From JAZGBC01 sp036444495 (GTDB lineage Bacteria; Pseudomonadota; Alphaproteobacteria; Kiloniellales; J153): a stretch of DNA of 23,976 bases. Every line of letters starts with the position of its first letter. The first letter of the stretch is position 1. The position numbers and the translations under genes were made by a program. The notes beneath the pieces are model-generated. The model was not told the origin of the DNA. It saw nothing but the letters and a program-made list of their open reading frames with translations, and made no database searches. Positions 16,265-23,880 of the stretch are shown in pieces. The stretch is taken from contig JAZGBC010000044.1 in the NCBI GenBank assembly GCA_036444495.1, positions 1 to 23,976 of the forward strand. Direction: 5' to 3'.

Positions 16265-16667
16265 TAGGGTCTCCAGGGAACCAGGCGCCTATGTCCTGCT
16301 GATCGAGTTGGACGCGCCGCTCGCGCTCGAGGTCGCGACACTGCCGCGCGCGGTCCTGCCCCCGGGGCGCTACGCCTACTGCGGCAGCGCCAAGGGCCCC
16401 GGCGGCCTCGGGGCGCGCATCGCGCGGCACCGGCGCAAGGGCAAGCCCGAGCACTGGCACGTGGACCGTCTGACCGCCGCCGGGCGCATTGCCGCGGTCC
16501 ATGCCGAGCCCGGCGGTAGCGAATGCGATCTCGTGAGCCGCCTGTGCGCCCTGCCCGGCACAAGCGTGCCGGTCCCCGGCTTCGGCAGCTCCGACTGCGC
16601 GGCCTGCCCGGCGCACCTGCTGGCCGTGCCCGTCGATTTCGACCCCGCAACGCTTCAAGGATCGTGA
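16257..16667 (+). CDS. DUF123 (GIY-YIG-like) domain protein
   Basis: A 136-residue protein with the DUF123 pattern: GAYVLLIEL at the start, LPPGRYAYCGSAKG, LGARIARHRRKGKPEHWHVDRL, SECDLVSRL and VPGFGSSDC near the end. DUF123 is related to GIY-YIG nucleases and is sometimes fused to endonuclease III-type repair enzymes in archaea, but its biochemical role is not established. Here it stands alone. The ATG at 16257 overlaps the VOC stop by eight bases. Its own stop lies eight bases before the ureohydrolase ATG and overlaps an in-frame GTG of that gene as GTGA, so it is a true member of the operon. Confidence 0.85.
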   Translation: MNDRVSREPGAYVLLIELDAPLALEVATLPRAVLPPGRYAYCGSAKGPGGLGARIARHRRKGKPEHWHVDRLTAAGRIAAVHAEPGGSECDLVSRLCALPGTSVPVPGFGSSDCAACPAHLLAVPVDFDPATLQGS

Positions 16668-16675
16668 CAAAGACC

Positions 16676-17635
16676 ATGAACGCTTCCGCACCGCTGACCG
16701 TCCCGCCCGGCGAGGGGAGCGCGAGCTTCCTGGGCGCGCCGGTCTGCACCGACCTGGCGCGCCTGGAGGCGGAGGTGGCTATCCTGGGCATCCCCTACGG
16801 CGATCCCTACAGCTACGACGAATTCCCCAACGACCAGGCCAAGGCACCGGCCGCGATCCGCGCCGAATCCGCGCGCATTGCCGACAAAACCGATCACTGG
16901 GATTTCGACCTGGGCGGTCCCCTGCTCGACGGACGCAAGGTGCGCATCGTGGACTGCGGCGACGTGCCGCGCGATGCGAACGACCGGGGGCTGCACTACA
17001 GGCGCGCCGAGGCGGCCGCGCGCCTCATCCTGGAAGCCGGCGCCCTGCCCATCACGCTGGGCGGCGATCACGGGGTACCCATCCCAGTGTTCCGCGCCTT
17101 CGAGGGACGCGGGCCCATCACGCTGGTCCACATTGACGCCCACCTCGACTGGCGCGACGAGATCGGCGGCGTGCGCGAGGGCTATTCCAGCCCGATCCGC
17201 CGCGCCTCGGAGTTGCCGCACATCGAGGGCATCTTCCAGATCGGCCTGCGCGCCCAGGGCAGCGCGAGAGCCGAAGAGGTGCGCGCCGCCCGCGCCTACG
17301 GAGCCGAAATCGTCACGGCCTACGAGGTGCACGAGCAGGGCATGGAGGCGGTGCTCAAGCGCATTCCCGGCGGCGGGCGCTATTACCTCACCATCGACGC
17401 CGACGGCCTGGATCCCACCGTCATGCCGGCGGTGGCCGGGCCCGCGCCCGGCGGGCTCTCGTTTCCTCAGGTGCGGACCCTGATCCACGGTCTCGTGGCC
17501 AAAGGCCGGATCGTGGGCATGGACATCGTCGAGATCACGCCGGGGCGCGACGTGAACGGGATTTCCTCGCTCACCGCCGGGCGGCTGATCCTGAACCTGA
17601 TCGGGGCTGCGGCACGCGCAGGGCATCTCGGCTGA
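16676..17635 (+). CDS. Arginase/agmatinase-family ureohydrolase
   Basis: A 319-residue manganese hydrolase of the ureohydrolase family, which removes urea from arginine, agmatine or other guanidino compounds. All six usual metal ligands are seen: His132 (GGDHG), Asp154, His156 and Asp158 (HIDAHLD), and Asp241 and Asp243 (TIDADGLDP). DIVEITPGRDVNG near the end holds the conserved Glu region. The family is clear, but arginase, agmatinase, guanidinobutyrase and related activities cannot be separated by eye. ATG at 16676 is used; an in-frame GTG at 16664 would overlap the DUF123 stop by four bases and is a real alternative. It is the last gene of the four-gene operon. Confidence 0.92.
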   Translation: MNASAPLTVPPGEGSASFLGAPVCTDLARLEAEVAILGIPYGDPYSYDEFPNDQAKAPAAIRAESARIADKTDHWDFDLGGPLLDGRKVRIVDCGDVPRDANDRGLHYRRAEAAARLILEAGALPITLGGDHGVPIPVFRAFEGRGPITLVHIDAHLDWRDEIGGVREGYSSPIRRASELPHIEGIFQIGLRAQGSARAEEVRAARAYGAEIVTAYEVHEQGMEAVLKRIPGGGRYYLTIDADGLDPTVMPAVAGPAPGGLSFPQVRTLIHGLVAKGRIVGMDIVEITPGRDVNGISSLTAGRLILNLIGAAARAGHLG

Positions 17636-17642
17636 GCGAGGC

Positions 17643-17701
17643 TTATACCAAGTCTCGTTGATACGGGCATGAAGATCGCCGCACCGATCCAACCGGTATA
17701 A
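17643..17701. repeat. Short element with TTATACC/GGTATAA inverted ends
   Basis: A 59-base stretch just after the ureohydrolase gene begins TTATACC (17643-17649) and ends GGTATAA (17695-17701), a perfect 7-bp terminal inverted repeat. It could be a small dispersed palindromic or MITE-like unit, or the end of the operon transcript. A similar ten-base start, TAATACCAAG, follows the glycosyltransferase stop at 13219-13228. The internal part forms no strong hairpin. Confidence 0.45.
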
Positions 17702-17731
17702 CCCGGCTCAAGACGGCAGGTAGGCGTGCAA

Positions 17732-17764
17732 AGTTAAGATAATTTCAACAAACCAGCCTTAACT
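17732..17764 (+). promoter_or_regulatory. AT-rich inverted repeat upstream of the response regulator
   Basis: AGTTAAG (17732-17738) and CTTAACT (17758-17764) form a perfect 7-bp inverted repeat 45 bases before the response regulator ATG. The surrounding 100 bases are much more AT-rich than the genes, as expected for a promoter. It may be an operator, perhaps for autoregulation. No confident -35/-10 pair was assigned. Confidence 0.35.
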
Positions 17765-17808
17765 ACTTGGTGGAAACCTTTATCGCTCCGCACAACCTCG
17801 AATAGATC

Positions 17809-18702
17809 ATGCCATCGGGCACCATTCTCCTTGCCGAAGACGACCCGAAGCTGCGCAAGCTTTACACGGATGCGCTCTCCGCGGCCGGCTACGACGTCCT
17901 GGCGGCCAAGAACGGGTTTGAAGCCCTGGAACTGCTTAACAAGCTCACACCAAGGGTGATCATTCTCGACGTCATGATGCCCAAGATGAGTGGGATTGAG
18001 ACCTGCCGCCGGATGCGCAATAGGCTGCACCAAAGGATTCCCATCCTTTTTCTGACCTCCCTCGATCGGGTGGAAAACGTTCACCAATGCCTCGAGGCGG
18101 GCGGGGACGACTACCTCATCAAGTCGAGCAGCATCAAAGAGCTGCTCGAAAGAGTCGGACACTGGGCCACGCGCCCAAGCCTTCAAGCCCACGATCTGCG
18201 CCGTGAAAAAGCGCTCACCGAGGTCGAACTGGCCATCGCCGGGGCAAAAACAGCCGGTTCCCAAGACGGGGTCCTATCGAGCGACACCGACGCGGCCGTA
18301 CGCGACATATCGGGCGTCATCACCAGGAGCATGAAGCTTACCGCGCCCGACTTCGGGCAAACCTTGGCGCAGAAGCTATACTTGCTCGGATACGTGGTTG
18401 GGATCGTCGAAAACTGGGCAAAAAACCGCTCGGTCTTGAAGCTGCGATTCAATGATTACCTTTTCGCCGTTCTGGAGGAGACCGAGGTCCTTGTGAGCGG
18501 TGAGGCCAAGATGATGATCGATTCCCTGGAGAATTTTTCGTCCAACTCCATATTTCGTGACGCTCACGCGCGCGGTCAGTTCGATGCAACCGAGATCGTC
18601 CGGCGTGGGACGGATTTCATCACACGATCGCTCGCCGACTTCGACGAGCAGCTCCAATCCGAAGCCGCGGAACAGCTCGCATCAACCCTGCGACAGACGT
18701 AA
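17809..18702 (+). CDS. Orphan response regulator with uncharacterised C-terminal domain
   Basis: A 297-residue cytoplasmic two-component protein. Residues 1-122 are a receiver domain with the acidic pair Asp11/Asp12, the phosphoacceptor Asp54 in ILDVMMPKMSG, Thr83 (LFLTS) and Lys105 (DYLIKSS), so all phosphorylation residues are present. The remaining 175 residues are predicted mainly helical and show no DNA-binding helix-turn-helix, GGDEF, EAL, HD or kinase motif that I can recognise. No histidine kinase lies in the window. The start lacks a good ribosome site. The gene ends eight bases from the stop of the convergent glutathione reductase gene. Its output is unknown. Confidence 0.88.
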   Translation: MPSGTILLAEDDPKLRKLYTDALSAAGYDVLAAKNGFEALELLNKLTPRVIILDVMMPKMSGIETCRRMRNRLHQRIPILFLTSLDRVENVHQCLEAGGDDYLIKSSSIKELLERVGHWATRPSLQAHDLRREKALTEVELAIAGAKTAGSQDGVLSSDTDAAVRDISGVITRSMKLTAPDFGQTLAQKLYLLGYVVGIVENWAKNRSVLKLRFNDYLFAVLEETEVLVSGEAKMMIDSLENFSSNSIFRDAHARGQFDATEIVRRGTDFITRSLADFDEQLQSEAAEQLASTLRQT

Positions 18703-18710
18703 TAATCGTC

Positions 18711-20087
18711 CTATTCTGCGGCTTTCTCGCTCGGCTCCGCGATCGGTTCGCGCAGGGTGACGAACTCCTCGGCCGCGGTAGGGTGGATGCCCACGGTGGC
18801 ATCGAAGACCTGCTTGGTCGCCCCCGCCTTGATCGCCACCGCCACGCCCTGGATGATCTCCGGCGCGTCCAGGCCCACCATATGGGCGCCCACCACCTTC
18901 TGCCCCGCGCGCTCGACGATGAGCTTCATCATGGTCTGCTCGTCGCGGCCCGAGAGCGTGTGTTTGAGCGGGCGGAACGTGGAGCGGTAGATGTCCAGCG
19001 CCCCGTATTGCTCGCGCGCCTGAGGCTCGGTCAGGCCCACGGTGGAGACCGGCGGCTGGCTGAACACGGCGGTGGGCACGTCCTTGTGGTCCATGGCGCG
19101 CGGGGACCCGCGGTAGACCGTATCCACGAAGGCCATGGCCTCGGCGATGGCCACGGGCGTGAGCGCAAGGCGGTCGGTCACATCGCCCACGGCGTAGATG
19201 TTGACTTGGGTCGTGCGCGAGTAGGCGTCCACCTTGACCGCGCCCCTCTCGTCGGTTTCCACGCCGGCCTCCGCGAGCCCCAGGTTCTCCGTATTGGGCC
19301 GGCGCCCGGTGGCGGCCATGACCAGGCCGGTCTCCAGATGCTCGCCGCCGGACAGGCGCAGGACGAGGCCCTCGCCCTTCTTCTCGATCTGGTCGATGGT
19401 GGTCTCCACGCGCAACTCGATGCCTTTCTTGACCAGCTCGGCGGCGAGGCTGTTGCGCACGTCGTCGTCGAAGCCGCGCAGGATCTGCGGCCCGCGGTAG
19501 ATCTGCGTAACCGCCACGCCCAGGCCGTTGAAGATGCCGGCGAACTCGACGGCGATGTAGCCGCCGCCGTAGACCACGGCGCGCTCGGGCAAGGCCTCCA
19601 GATGGAAGGCCTCATTCGAGGAGATGCCGAACTCCCAGCCGTGGCCCGGGGGGAACACCGGCCGCCCGCCGGTCGCGACCAGGATGGTCTCGGCGCTGAA
19701 TGTCCTACCCTCGACCTCGACCCGGTGGGAGTCGAGCAGCCGGGCGTGGCCGCGATGAACTTCCACGCCCGCATCGCCGAGCAGGCGCTCGTAGATGCCC
19801 TCCAGGCGGTCGATCTCGGCGTCCTTGTTGGCGATCAGGCGCGCCCAGTCGAAGCTGTCGCCCGCCACCGCCCAGCCGAAACCGGCCGCGTCCTCGAAGT
19901 CCTCGCGGTAGTGCGCGGCGTAGGCCAGCAGCTTCTTGGGTATGCAGCCGCGGATCACGCAGGTGCCGCCGTAGCGGTACTCCTCGGCGATGGCCACGCG
20001 CGCGCCGGTCCCCGCCGCCATGCGCGCCGCGCGCACGCCGCCCGAGCCACCGCCGATCACGAAGAGGTCGAGGTCGTACTTGGCCAT
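18711..20087 (-). CDS. gor: Glutathione-disulfide reductase
   Basis: A flavoenzyme that reduces oxidised glutathione with NADPH in the cytoplasm, keeping the thiol pool reduced. The 458-residue protein has the FAD-binding GGGSGG near residue 12, the redox-active disulfide Cys43/Cys48 in GGTCVIRGCIPKK, the second dinucleotide-binding motif GGGYIAVEFAG, the ATGRRPNT segment, and the C-terminal HPTAAEE with the active-site His-Glu pair. Length fits the family. The start at 20087 follows CAGGT. The region upstream is AT-rich and holds an inverted repeat element at 20172-20303. Eight bases separate its stop from that of the response regulator on the other strand. Confidence 0.95.
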   Translation of the reverse strand: MAKYDLDLFVIGGGSGGVRAARMAAGTGARVAIAEEYRYGGTCVIRGCIPKKLLAYAAHYREDFEDAAGFGWAVAGDSFDWARLIANKDAEIDRLEGIYERLLGDAGVEVHRGHARLLDSHRVEVEGRTFSAETILVATGGRPVFPPGHGWEFGISSNEAFHLEALPERAVVYGGGYIAVEFAGIFNGLGVAVTQIYRGPQILRGFDDDVRNSLAAELVKKGIELRVETTIDQIEKKGEGLVLRLSGGEHLETGLVMAATGRRPNTENLGLAEAGVETDERGAVKVDAYSRTTQVNIYAVGDVTDRLALTPVAIAEAMAFVDTVYRGSPRAMDHKDVPTAVFSQPPVSTVGLTEPQAREQYGALDIYRSTFRPLKHTLSGRDEQTMMKLIVERAGQKVVGAHMVGLDAPEIIQGVAVAIKAGATKQVFDATVGIHPTAAEEFVTLREPIAEPSEKAAE

Positions 20088-20171
20088 GGTTACCTGAGCC
20101 GCGCCTTTAATTCGCCGGGCAATCTAGTGTTGTGTTTTTAACAAAAGGTTCCCGATGTCGGCTTTTGAATT

Positions 20172-20303
20172 TTCACCACGAAGACACGAAGAAAGGACTC
20201 ACCACAGAGACACGGAGGCACAGAGGAGAACCAAGAGAAGGTTGGCCGCGCGCGAGGCGCGCAAAGAAATACTTCTCTGTGTCTCTGAGTCTCTGTGGTG
20301 AAT
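20172..20303. repeat. CACCACAGAGACAC-type inverted repeat element
   Basis: Left arm at 20199-20230 begins TCACCACAGAGAC, and the right arm at 20272-20303 is its imperfect reverse complement ending CTCTGTGGTGA. A related direct copy, TTCACCACGAAGACACGAAG, precedes the left arm (20172-20191). The centre holds a small GC hairpin, GCGCGC-GAG-GCGCGC (20248-20262). From memory, sequences of this kind (CACAGAGGCACAGAG and its complement) occur in intergenic regions of many unrelated bacteria and metagenomes. It codes for no protein and lies between gor and the MDR oxidoreductase gene. Confidence 0.8.
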
Positions 20304-20348
20304 CTATTTTTTCCCGCCCATCAGGTGCGAAATGTTGGAGTCGGAACA

Positions 20349-21419
20349 CTAGGCGGAGGCGGGGCTGAAGGAAACCGCCTCGCCCGAGGCAGGGCTTCCG
20401 GCCGGCTCCGCGCCGACCCGCAGCAGCATCTTGCCCTTGTTTCCCCCGGCGAGCAGACGGATCAGCGCGGTGGGCGCGTTCTCCAGGCCGTCCACGATGT
20501 CCTCGCGGTACTTGAGCCGGCCGTCCTTGACCCAGGCGGAGAGGTCCCCCAGCGCCTCGGACAGGCGGTCCATGTGGTCGAGCACCAGGAATCCCTCCAT
20601 GCGCGCGCGCTTCATCAGGAGCTGCCGGTTGGGCCGCGGCCCGGTGGCCGCCAGGCCGCCCTTGATGCCAATGATGCCGCAGACGACGATGCGCGCGCCC
20701 ACGTTGATGTGCTGCAGTACGGCGTCGGAAATCTCCCCGCCCGTGTTGTCGAAGTAAACGTCCACCCCGTCGGGGCAGGCCGCGCCCAGCGCGCCGCTCA
20801 GGTCACGCTCGCTCTTGTAGTCGAGCGCCGCGTCGTAGCCGAACTCCTCCAGGCAAGACCGCAGCTTCTCGCCGGAGCCGGTGATGCCCACCGTGCGGCA
20901 GCCCTTGATCTTGGCGATCTGCCCCACCGTGGAGCCGACGGCGCCTGCGGCCGTGGAGACCACCACCGTGTCTCCCGCCTTGGGCTGCCCGACCTCGAGC
21001 AGGCCCAGATAGGCGGTGAGCCCCGTCATGCCCAGCACGTGCATGGCGGCGGAGAGCGGCCCGTCCGCGGGATCCACCTTGCGCTCGATGTTGCCGCCGT
21101 CGGAGACGGCCCATTCCTGCCAGCCCTGGCGGCCGTAGACGATATCGCCCGCTCTGTAGTCCGGGTGGTTCGAGGCCGTCACCTCGCCCAGCGTGAAGCC
21201 GATCATCACCTCACCCAGGGGCACGGGCTCCTGATAGCCGGGCGCCTCCGCGATCCAGCCGCGCATGGCCGGGTCGAGCGAGAGATAGATGACGCGGACG
21301 AGAAACTCCCCCGGCCCCGGCTCGGGCAGCGGCGTTTCCGAGAGCTCGAAAAGCTCGGGCGTCACCCCGGCCTCGGGCCGGGCGATCAGGCGCATCTGGC
21401 GGTTCACGGTCTCGGGCAT
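20349..21419 (-). CDS. NADP-dependent MDR oxidoreductase (leukotriene B4 dehydrogenase/YfmJ-like)
   Basis: A 356-residue zinc-free medium-chain reductase of the alkenal/one oxidoreductase group, which reduces the C=C bond of unsaturated aldehydes or ketones or related compounds with NADPH. Seen: the family signature LSLDPAMRGW (46-55), GMTGLTAYLGL (130-140), the cofactor-binding AAGAVGS (157-163) and YFDNTGG further on. None of the zinc ligands of alcohol dehydrogenases is present. The frame opens at a GTG at 21440, but the ATG at 21419 follows AAAGGAG eight bases upstream and gives the normal N-terminus. It lies downstream of the ABC permease on the same strand, separated by a hairpin, so it is probably transcribed on its own. 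A detoxification role is an inference from the family. Confidence 0.92.
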   Translation of the reverse strand: MPETVNRQMRLIARPEAGVTPELFELSETPLPEPGPGEFLVRVIYLSLDPAMRGWIAEAPGYQEPVPLGEVMIGFTLGEVTASNHPDYRAGDIVYGRQGWQEWAVSDGGNIERKVDPADGPLSAAMHVLGMTGLTAYLGLLEVGQPKAGDTVVVSTAAGAVGSTVGQIAKIKGCRTVGITGSGEKLRSCLEEFGYDAALDYKSERDLSGALGAACPDGVDVYFDNTGGEISDAVLQHINVGARIVVCGIIGIKGGLAATGPRPNRQLLMKRARMEGFLVLDHMDRLSEALGDLSAWVKDGRLKYREDIVDGLENAPTALIRLLAGGNKGKMLLRVGAEPAGSPASGEAVSFSPASA

Positions 21420-21453
21420 GGCGGCGGCTCCTTTTTCCACAACAAACCGGGGT

Positions 21454-21483
21454 GCGGCACCTCCGGATCAGTCGGAGGTCCGC
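21454..21483 (-). terminator. Candidate terminator hairpin after the ABC operon
   Basis: GCGG-C-ACCTCCG (21454-21465) pairs with CGGAGGT-CCGC (21473-21483), an 11-bp stem with one bulge and a 7-base loop. It lies 36 bases past the permease stop in the direction of transcription and before the MDR ribosome site. The following bases in the transcript contain only a short, interrupted run of U (GGUUUGUUG), so it is a weak intrinsic terminator at best. Confidence 0.45.
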
Positions 21484-21519
21484 CGCGATATCCCAGCCGT
21501 TTCGTTTGTAACGCCATCG

Positions 21520-22926
21520 TCAGGACGGCAACTCCGAGGACGCGGGCGTGATCAGGGCGCCTCCCTGGTGCCATCGCCAGCCCAGCGCCACACAGACCAG
21601 TAGTACCTCGGCAAAGACCGGCCCCACGGTCCACAGCGCCGTGTCCCCTGGAACCGGTAGGAAGAAGGGCAGAACGGAATCCCAGCCCGCACTGCCTACC
21701 AGTCCTCCAAATACCGTGTAGAGCAGCAACAGATAGACGAAGGCGACCAAATCAGGCCGTTTGCGGCGCGACCTCAGGCTCAACAGCATCACAATCCCGA
21801 TATCCCGCAACACGAAAAGCATGATCGCCAGAACCACAAAGGCGGAAAAGGCGATTTTCGGCCCCAGCTGGAGAAGGCCATCGGAGGAAAGGGGCTCGAT
21901 TGGCACCTGCGTCATCAGCAACACGCCGAGAACCAAAAGGAGAAACAGGCTGGGTAACCATAAGGGGAGCAGATAACCGACTCGCGGCCAATCGGCCGCC
22001 GCCGTGGCGCGGACAAGGGCACGCTGCGACACCGTGTCCTTGGGTTCCGCGAATAACGCCGCATACAGCAGCGAGACGGCGACGAGAAAGCTTGGCGTTA
22101 ACAGCCACATGGCCGGGCCCTCGTCGTAATGGAATCTGTCGGACCCAGTTTCCCAGACAAATCCAGCCGCGTACGTCATTAAGAAAAGGGAAAAGCAGAT
22201 CCAGACCCACGGCAGAGCCCGGTGCTGTAATTCAACTCGCATGAGCCGGTAGGCGGCAATGATCGCCCAAATCAGGAACGCCGACACGCTCAGCAACCTG
22301 AAGTCGGCCGCCGGAACCGTCCAACCGTACCAAAGAATCCCTTCCGCGGATTCCGGAAATCGCCGGAAGATGAGTGGCCAGTCAAATCCGAATGGCACCA
22401 CGGCACATAGCCCAAAAAACTGGCAAAGGGTGACCGGCAATCTCGGCCTCGATGGCATCTTGCGCAACAACACAAGGGCGACGACGAAAGCCACGACCTG
22501 CCCGAAAAGGCCGGAGAACATGGCGGTGGCAGCCAAACGCCATGCGGTAGCGGCACTTGTGTGATTGGACTCGGCAGCGACGAAAGCCAGCAGGCAGATC
22601 ACGCCGCCATACCAGATGAAGGCCGTGCCTCCGAGTAACTTGCCCCAGGTCATGGACCAGGCGTCCAAGGCGGACATGCGCTGGCTGTCCCAGGTTCTCC
22701 CACGAACTTCGTCCGCCAGCGCGGCGGCGGCGCGCCGGGTACCCCAGAGGTAAACGATAATGTAGAAGGCGGAGATCGACGCCACCCGCAGCCCAGAACT
22801 CCTGCTCGTCTCCTCGATTAAGGCCGAAAGGATAAAGATCGCCACCAGGATCACCGGCATGGCGATCAAGCGATGCGGCGTAAGCTCGAGCCAAAGGTTG
22901 CGCCTAAACTCCGGGCTGATAATCAC
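21520..22926 (-). CDS. ABC transporter permease (ABC-2-like, multi-spanning)
   Basis: A 468-residue integral membrane protein with at least ten hydrophobic helices spread along its length (for example about 20-38, 100-120, 130-155, 210-230, 280-300, 325-350, 365-385 and 405-425). The charged segment DEVRGRTWDSQRMSAL near residues 72-87 resembles the cytoplasmic coupling region of ABC-2 type permeases, and the partner ATPase gene overlaps it. The start is a GTG at 22924-22926, which overlaps the ATPase stop as GTGA, so translation is coupled. Substrate is unknown. Base composition is somewhat less GC-rich than flanking metabolic genes. The protein is longer than usual single ABC-2 permeases, so it could be a doubled form working with an ATPase homodimer. 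Confidence 0.8.
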   Translation of the reverse strand: MIISPEFRRNLWLELTPHRLIAMPVILVAIFILSALIEETSRSSGLRVASISAFYIIVYLWGTRRAAAALADEVRGRTWDSQRMSALDAWSMTWGKLLGGTAFIWYGGVICLLAFVAAESNHTSAATAWRLAATAMFSGLFGQVVAFVVALVLLRKMPSRPRLPVTLCQFFGLCAVVPFGFDWPLIFRRFPESAEGILWYGWTVPAADFRLLSVSAFLIWAIIAAYRLMRVELQHRALPWVWICFSLFLMTYAAGFVWETGSDRFHYDEGPAMWLLTPSFLVAVSLLYAALFAEPKDTVSQRALVRATAAADWPRVGYLLPLWLPSLFLLLVLGVLLMTQVPIEPLSSDGLLQLGPKIAFSAFVVLAIMLFVLRDIGIVMLLSLRSRRKRPDLVAFVYLLLLYTVFGGLVGSAGWDSVLPFFLPVPGDTALWTVGPVFAEVLLVCVALGWRWHQGGALITPASSELPS

Positions 22927-23846
22927 TGGCCGTCCCCGCCACGCATTCGCTCAAGATAAGCGTCCTGCAGGTTTGCCTGGCTTGGCGCAAATTCGCAGAC
23001 GGCCAAACCGGTATCAACCAAGTGGCGCAGCAACTCGCCCGCGGCCGCTTCGCCACCCTCCAGGAAGAACTCCGCGCCGGTATCCTCGGCCCGAACATCG
23101 TCAACACCCGGCGCTCGCCCGAGCACTTGGGCAAGACGCCTGTCCGGTCGCGACAGGCGCAGCATCATCCGCAGCCGCCCACCCGCCCCGGCACCTTCGA
23201 TGGCGCGGTGGTCCACCACCCTGCCTTCGTTCAGGATGAGCATATCCGTGGAATAGTCCTGCAATTCCGCAAGGATGTGCGAGGATACCAGTATCGTCAT
23301 CCCCTCGGCGCTAAGCCCACGGAGCAACCCCGAAAGCTCTTGCCGGGCTTCGGGATCGAGTCCGGAAGCCGGCTCGTCGAGTAACAAAAACCGGGGACGG
23401 TGAATGATCGCTTGGGCGATGGCTAAACGCTGGCGCAGACCCCGGGACAACTCGCCAGCCTTCTGTCCCATGCGCTCGGAGAGCCGTACCTGTGCCGCAA
23501 CCCGTTCAGCCGCCGCCACCCGTTGCGCCGGGGCAACGCCTTGGGCCATCGCCCTGTAATCCAAGCATTGCCGGACAGTCAGATCGTCATAGAGACCAAA
23601 GAAATCCGAGAGGTAGCCCATCTCCCGGTGGCTCTTCCGAGGCTCTTCGTGAACGTCAAAACCTTCCAGCAGCACGCGCCCGGCAAAGGGTGCATCCAGT
23701 GCCGCCATGCAACGCATCAGCGTCGTTTTGCCAGCGCCGTTGGGCCCGACAAGGGCCGTGATGCCGCCCGGCTCAATGGAAAAGGAAACGCCGTCGAGAG
23801 CCCGCACCCCCGGATAGTCGAAAACGAGGCCTTCGACAGAGATCAT
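22923..23846 (-). CDS. ABC transporter ATP-binding protein
   Basis: A 307-residue ATPase subunit that would power the permease encoded just downstream. Seen: Walker A GPNGAGKT (34-41), the signature LSRG (133-136), Walker B FLLLDEP with Asp157/Glu158, the D-loop SGLDP and the switch His189 (VSSH). About 90 C-terminal residues follow the ATPase core, as in CcmA/NatA-type exporters. The frame opens with a TTG at 23861; the ATG at 23846 gives the usual MISVEGLVFDYPG and is chosen, though neither has a strong ribosome site. It begins 34 bases after the aldehyde dehydrogenase stop and may share that transcript. The four-base overlap with the permease shows the two are one unit. Confidence 0.93.
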   Translation of the reverse strand: MISVEGLVFDYPGVRALDGVSFSIEPGGITALVGPNGAGKTTLMRCMAALDAPFAGRVLLEGFDVHEEPRKSHREMGYLSDFFGLYDDLTVRQCLDYRAMAQGVAPAQRVAAAERVAAQVRLSERMGQKAGELSRGLRQRLAIAQAIIHRPRFLLLDEPASGLDPEARQELSGLLRGLSAEGMTILVSSHILAELQDYSTDMLILNEGRVVDHRAIEGAGAGGRLRMMLRLSRPDRRLAQVLGRAPGVDDVRAEDTGAEFFLEGGEAAAGELLRHLVDTGLAVCEFAPSQANLQDAYLERMRGGDGQ

Positions 23847-23880
23847 CGCCCTAGTCGTCAAGGGCTAGACACATCCCGCC

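Noticed and set aside
14676..17635. Agmatinase-like gene and the succinate-semialdehyde dehydrogenase tail at 23881 taken as one agmatine/putrescine pathway
   Set aside because: They are over 6 kb apart on opposite strands with unrelated genes in between, and no aminotransferase or putrescine enzyme is present.
18783..20141. 452-residue open frame on the plus strand opposite glutathione reductase
   Set aside because: It is antisense to a gene with complete catalytic motifs and shows the Gly/His/Arg/Val-rich composition of a high-GC shadow frame. No domain is recognisable.
20172..20303. Repeats considered as a CRISPR array
   Set aside because: The units are inverted and degenerate, there are no regular spacers and no cas genes are present.
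20295..21551. 418-residue plus-strand open frame over the MDR oxidoreductase
   Set aside because: Antisense shadow of a well-supported gene; it begins inside the inverted repeat and has low-complexity composition without motifs.
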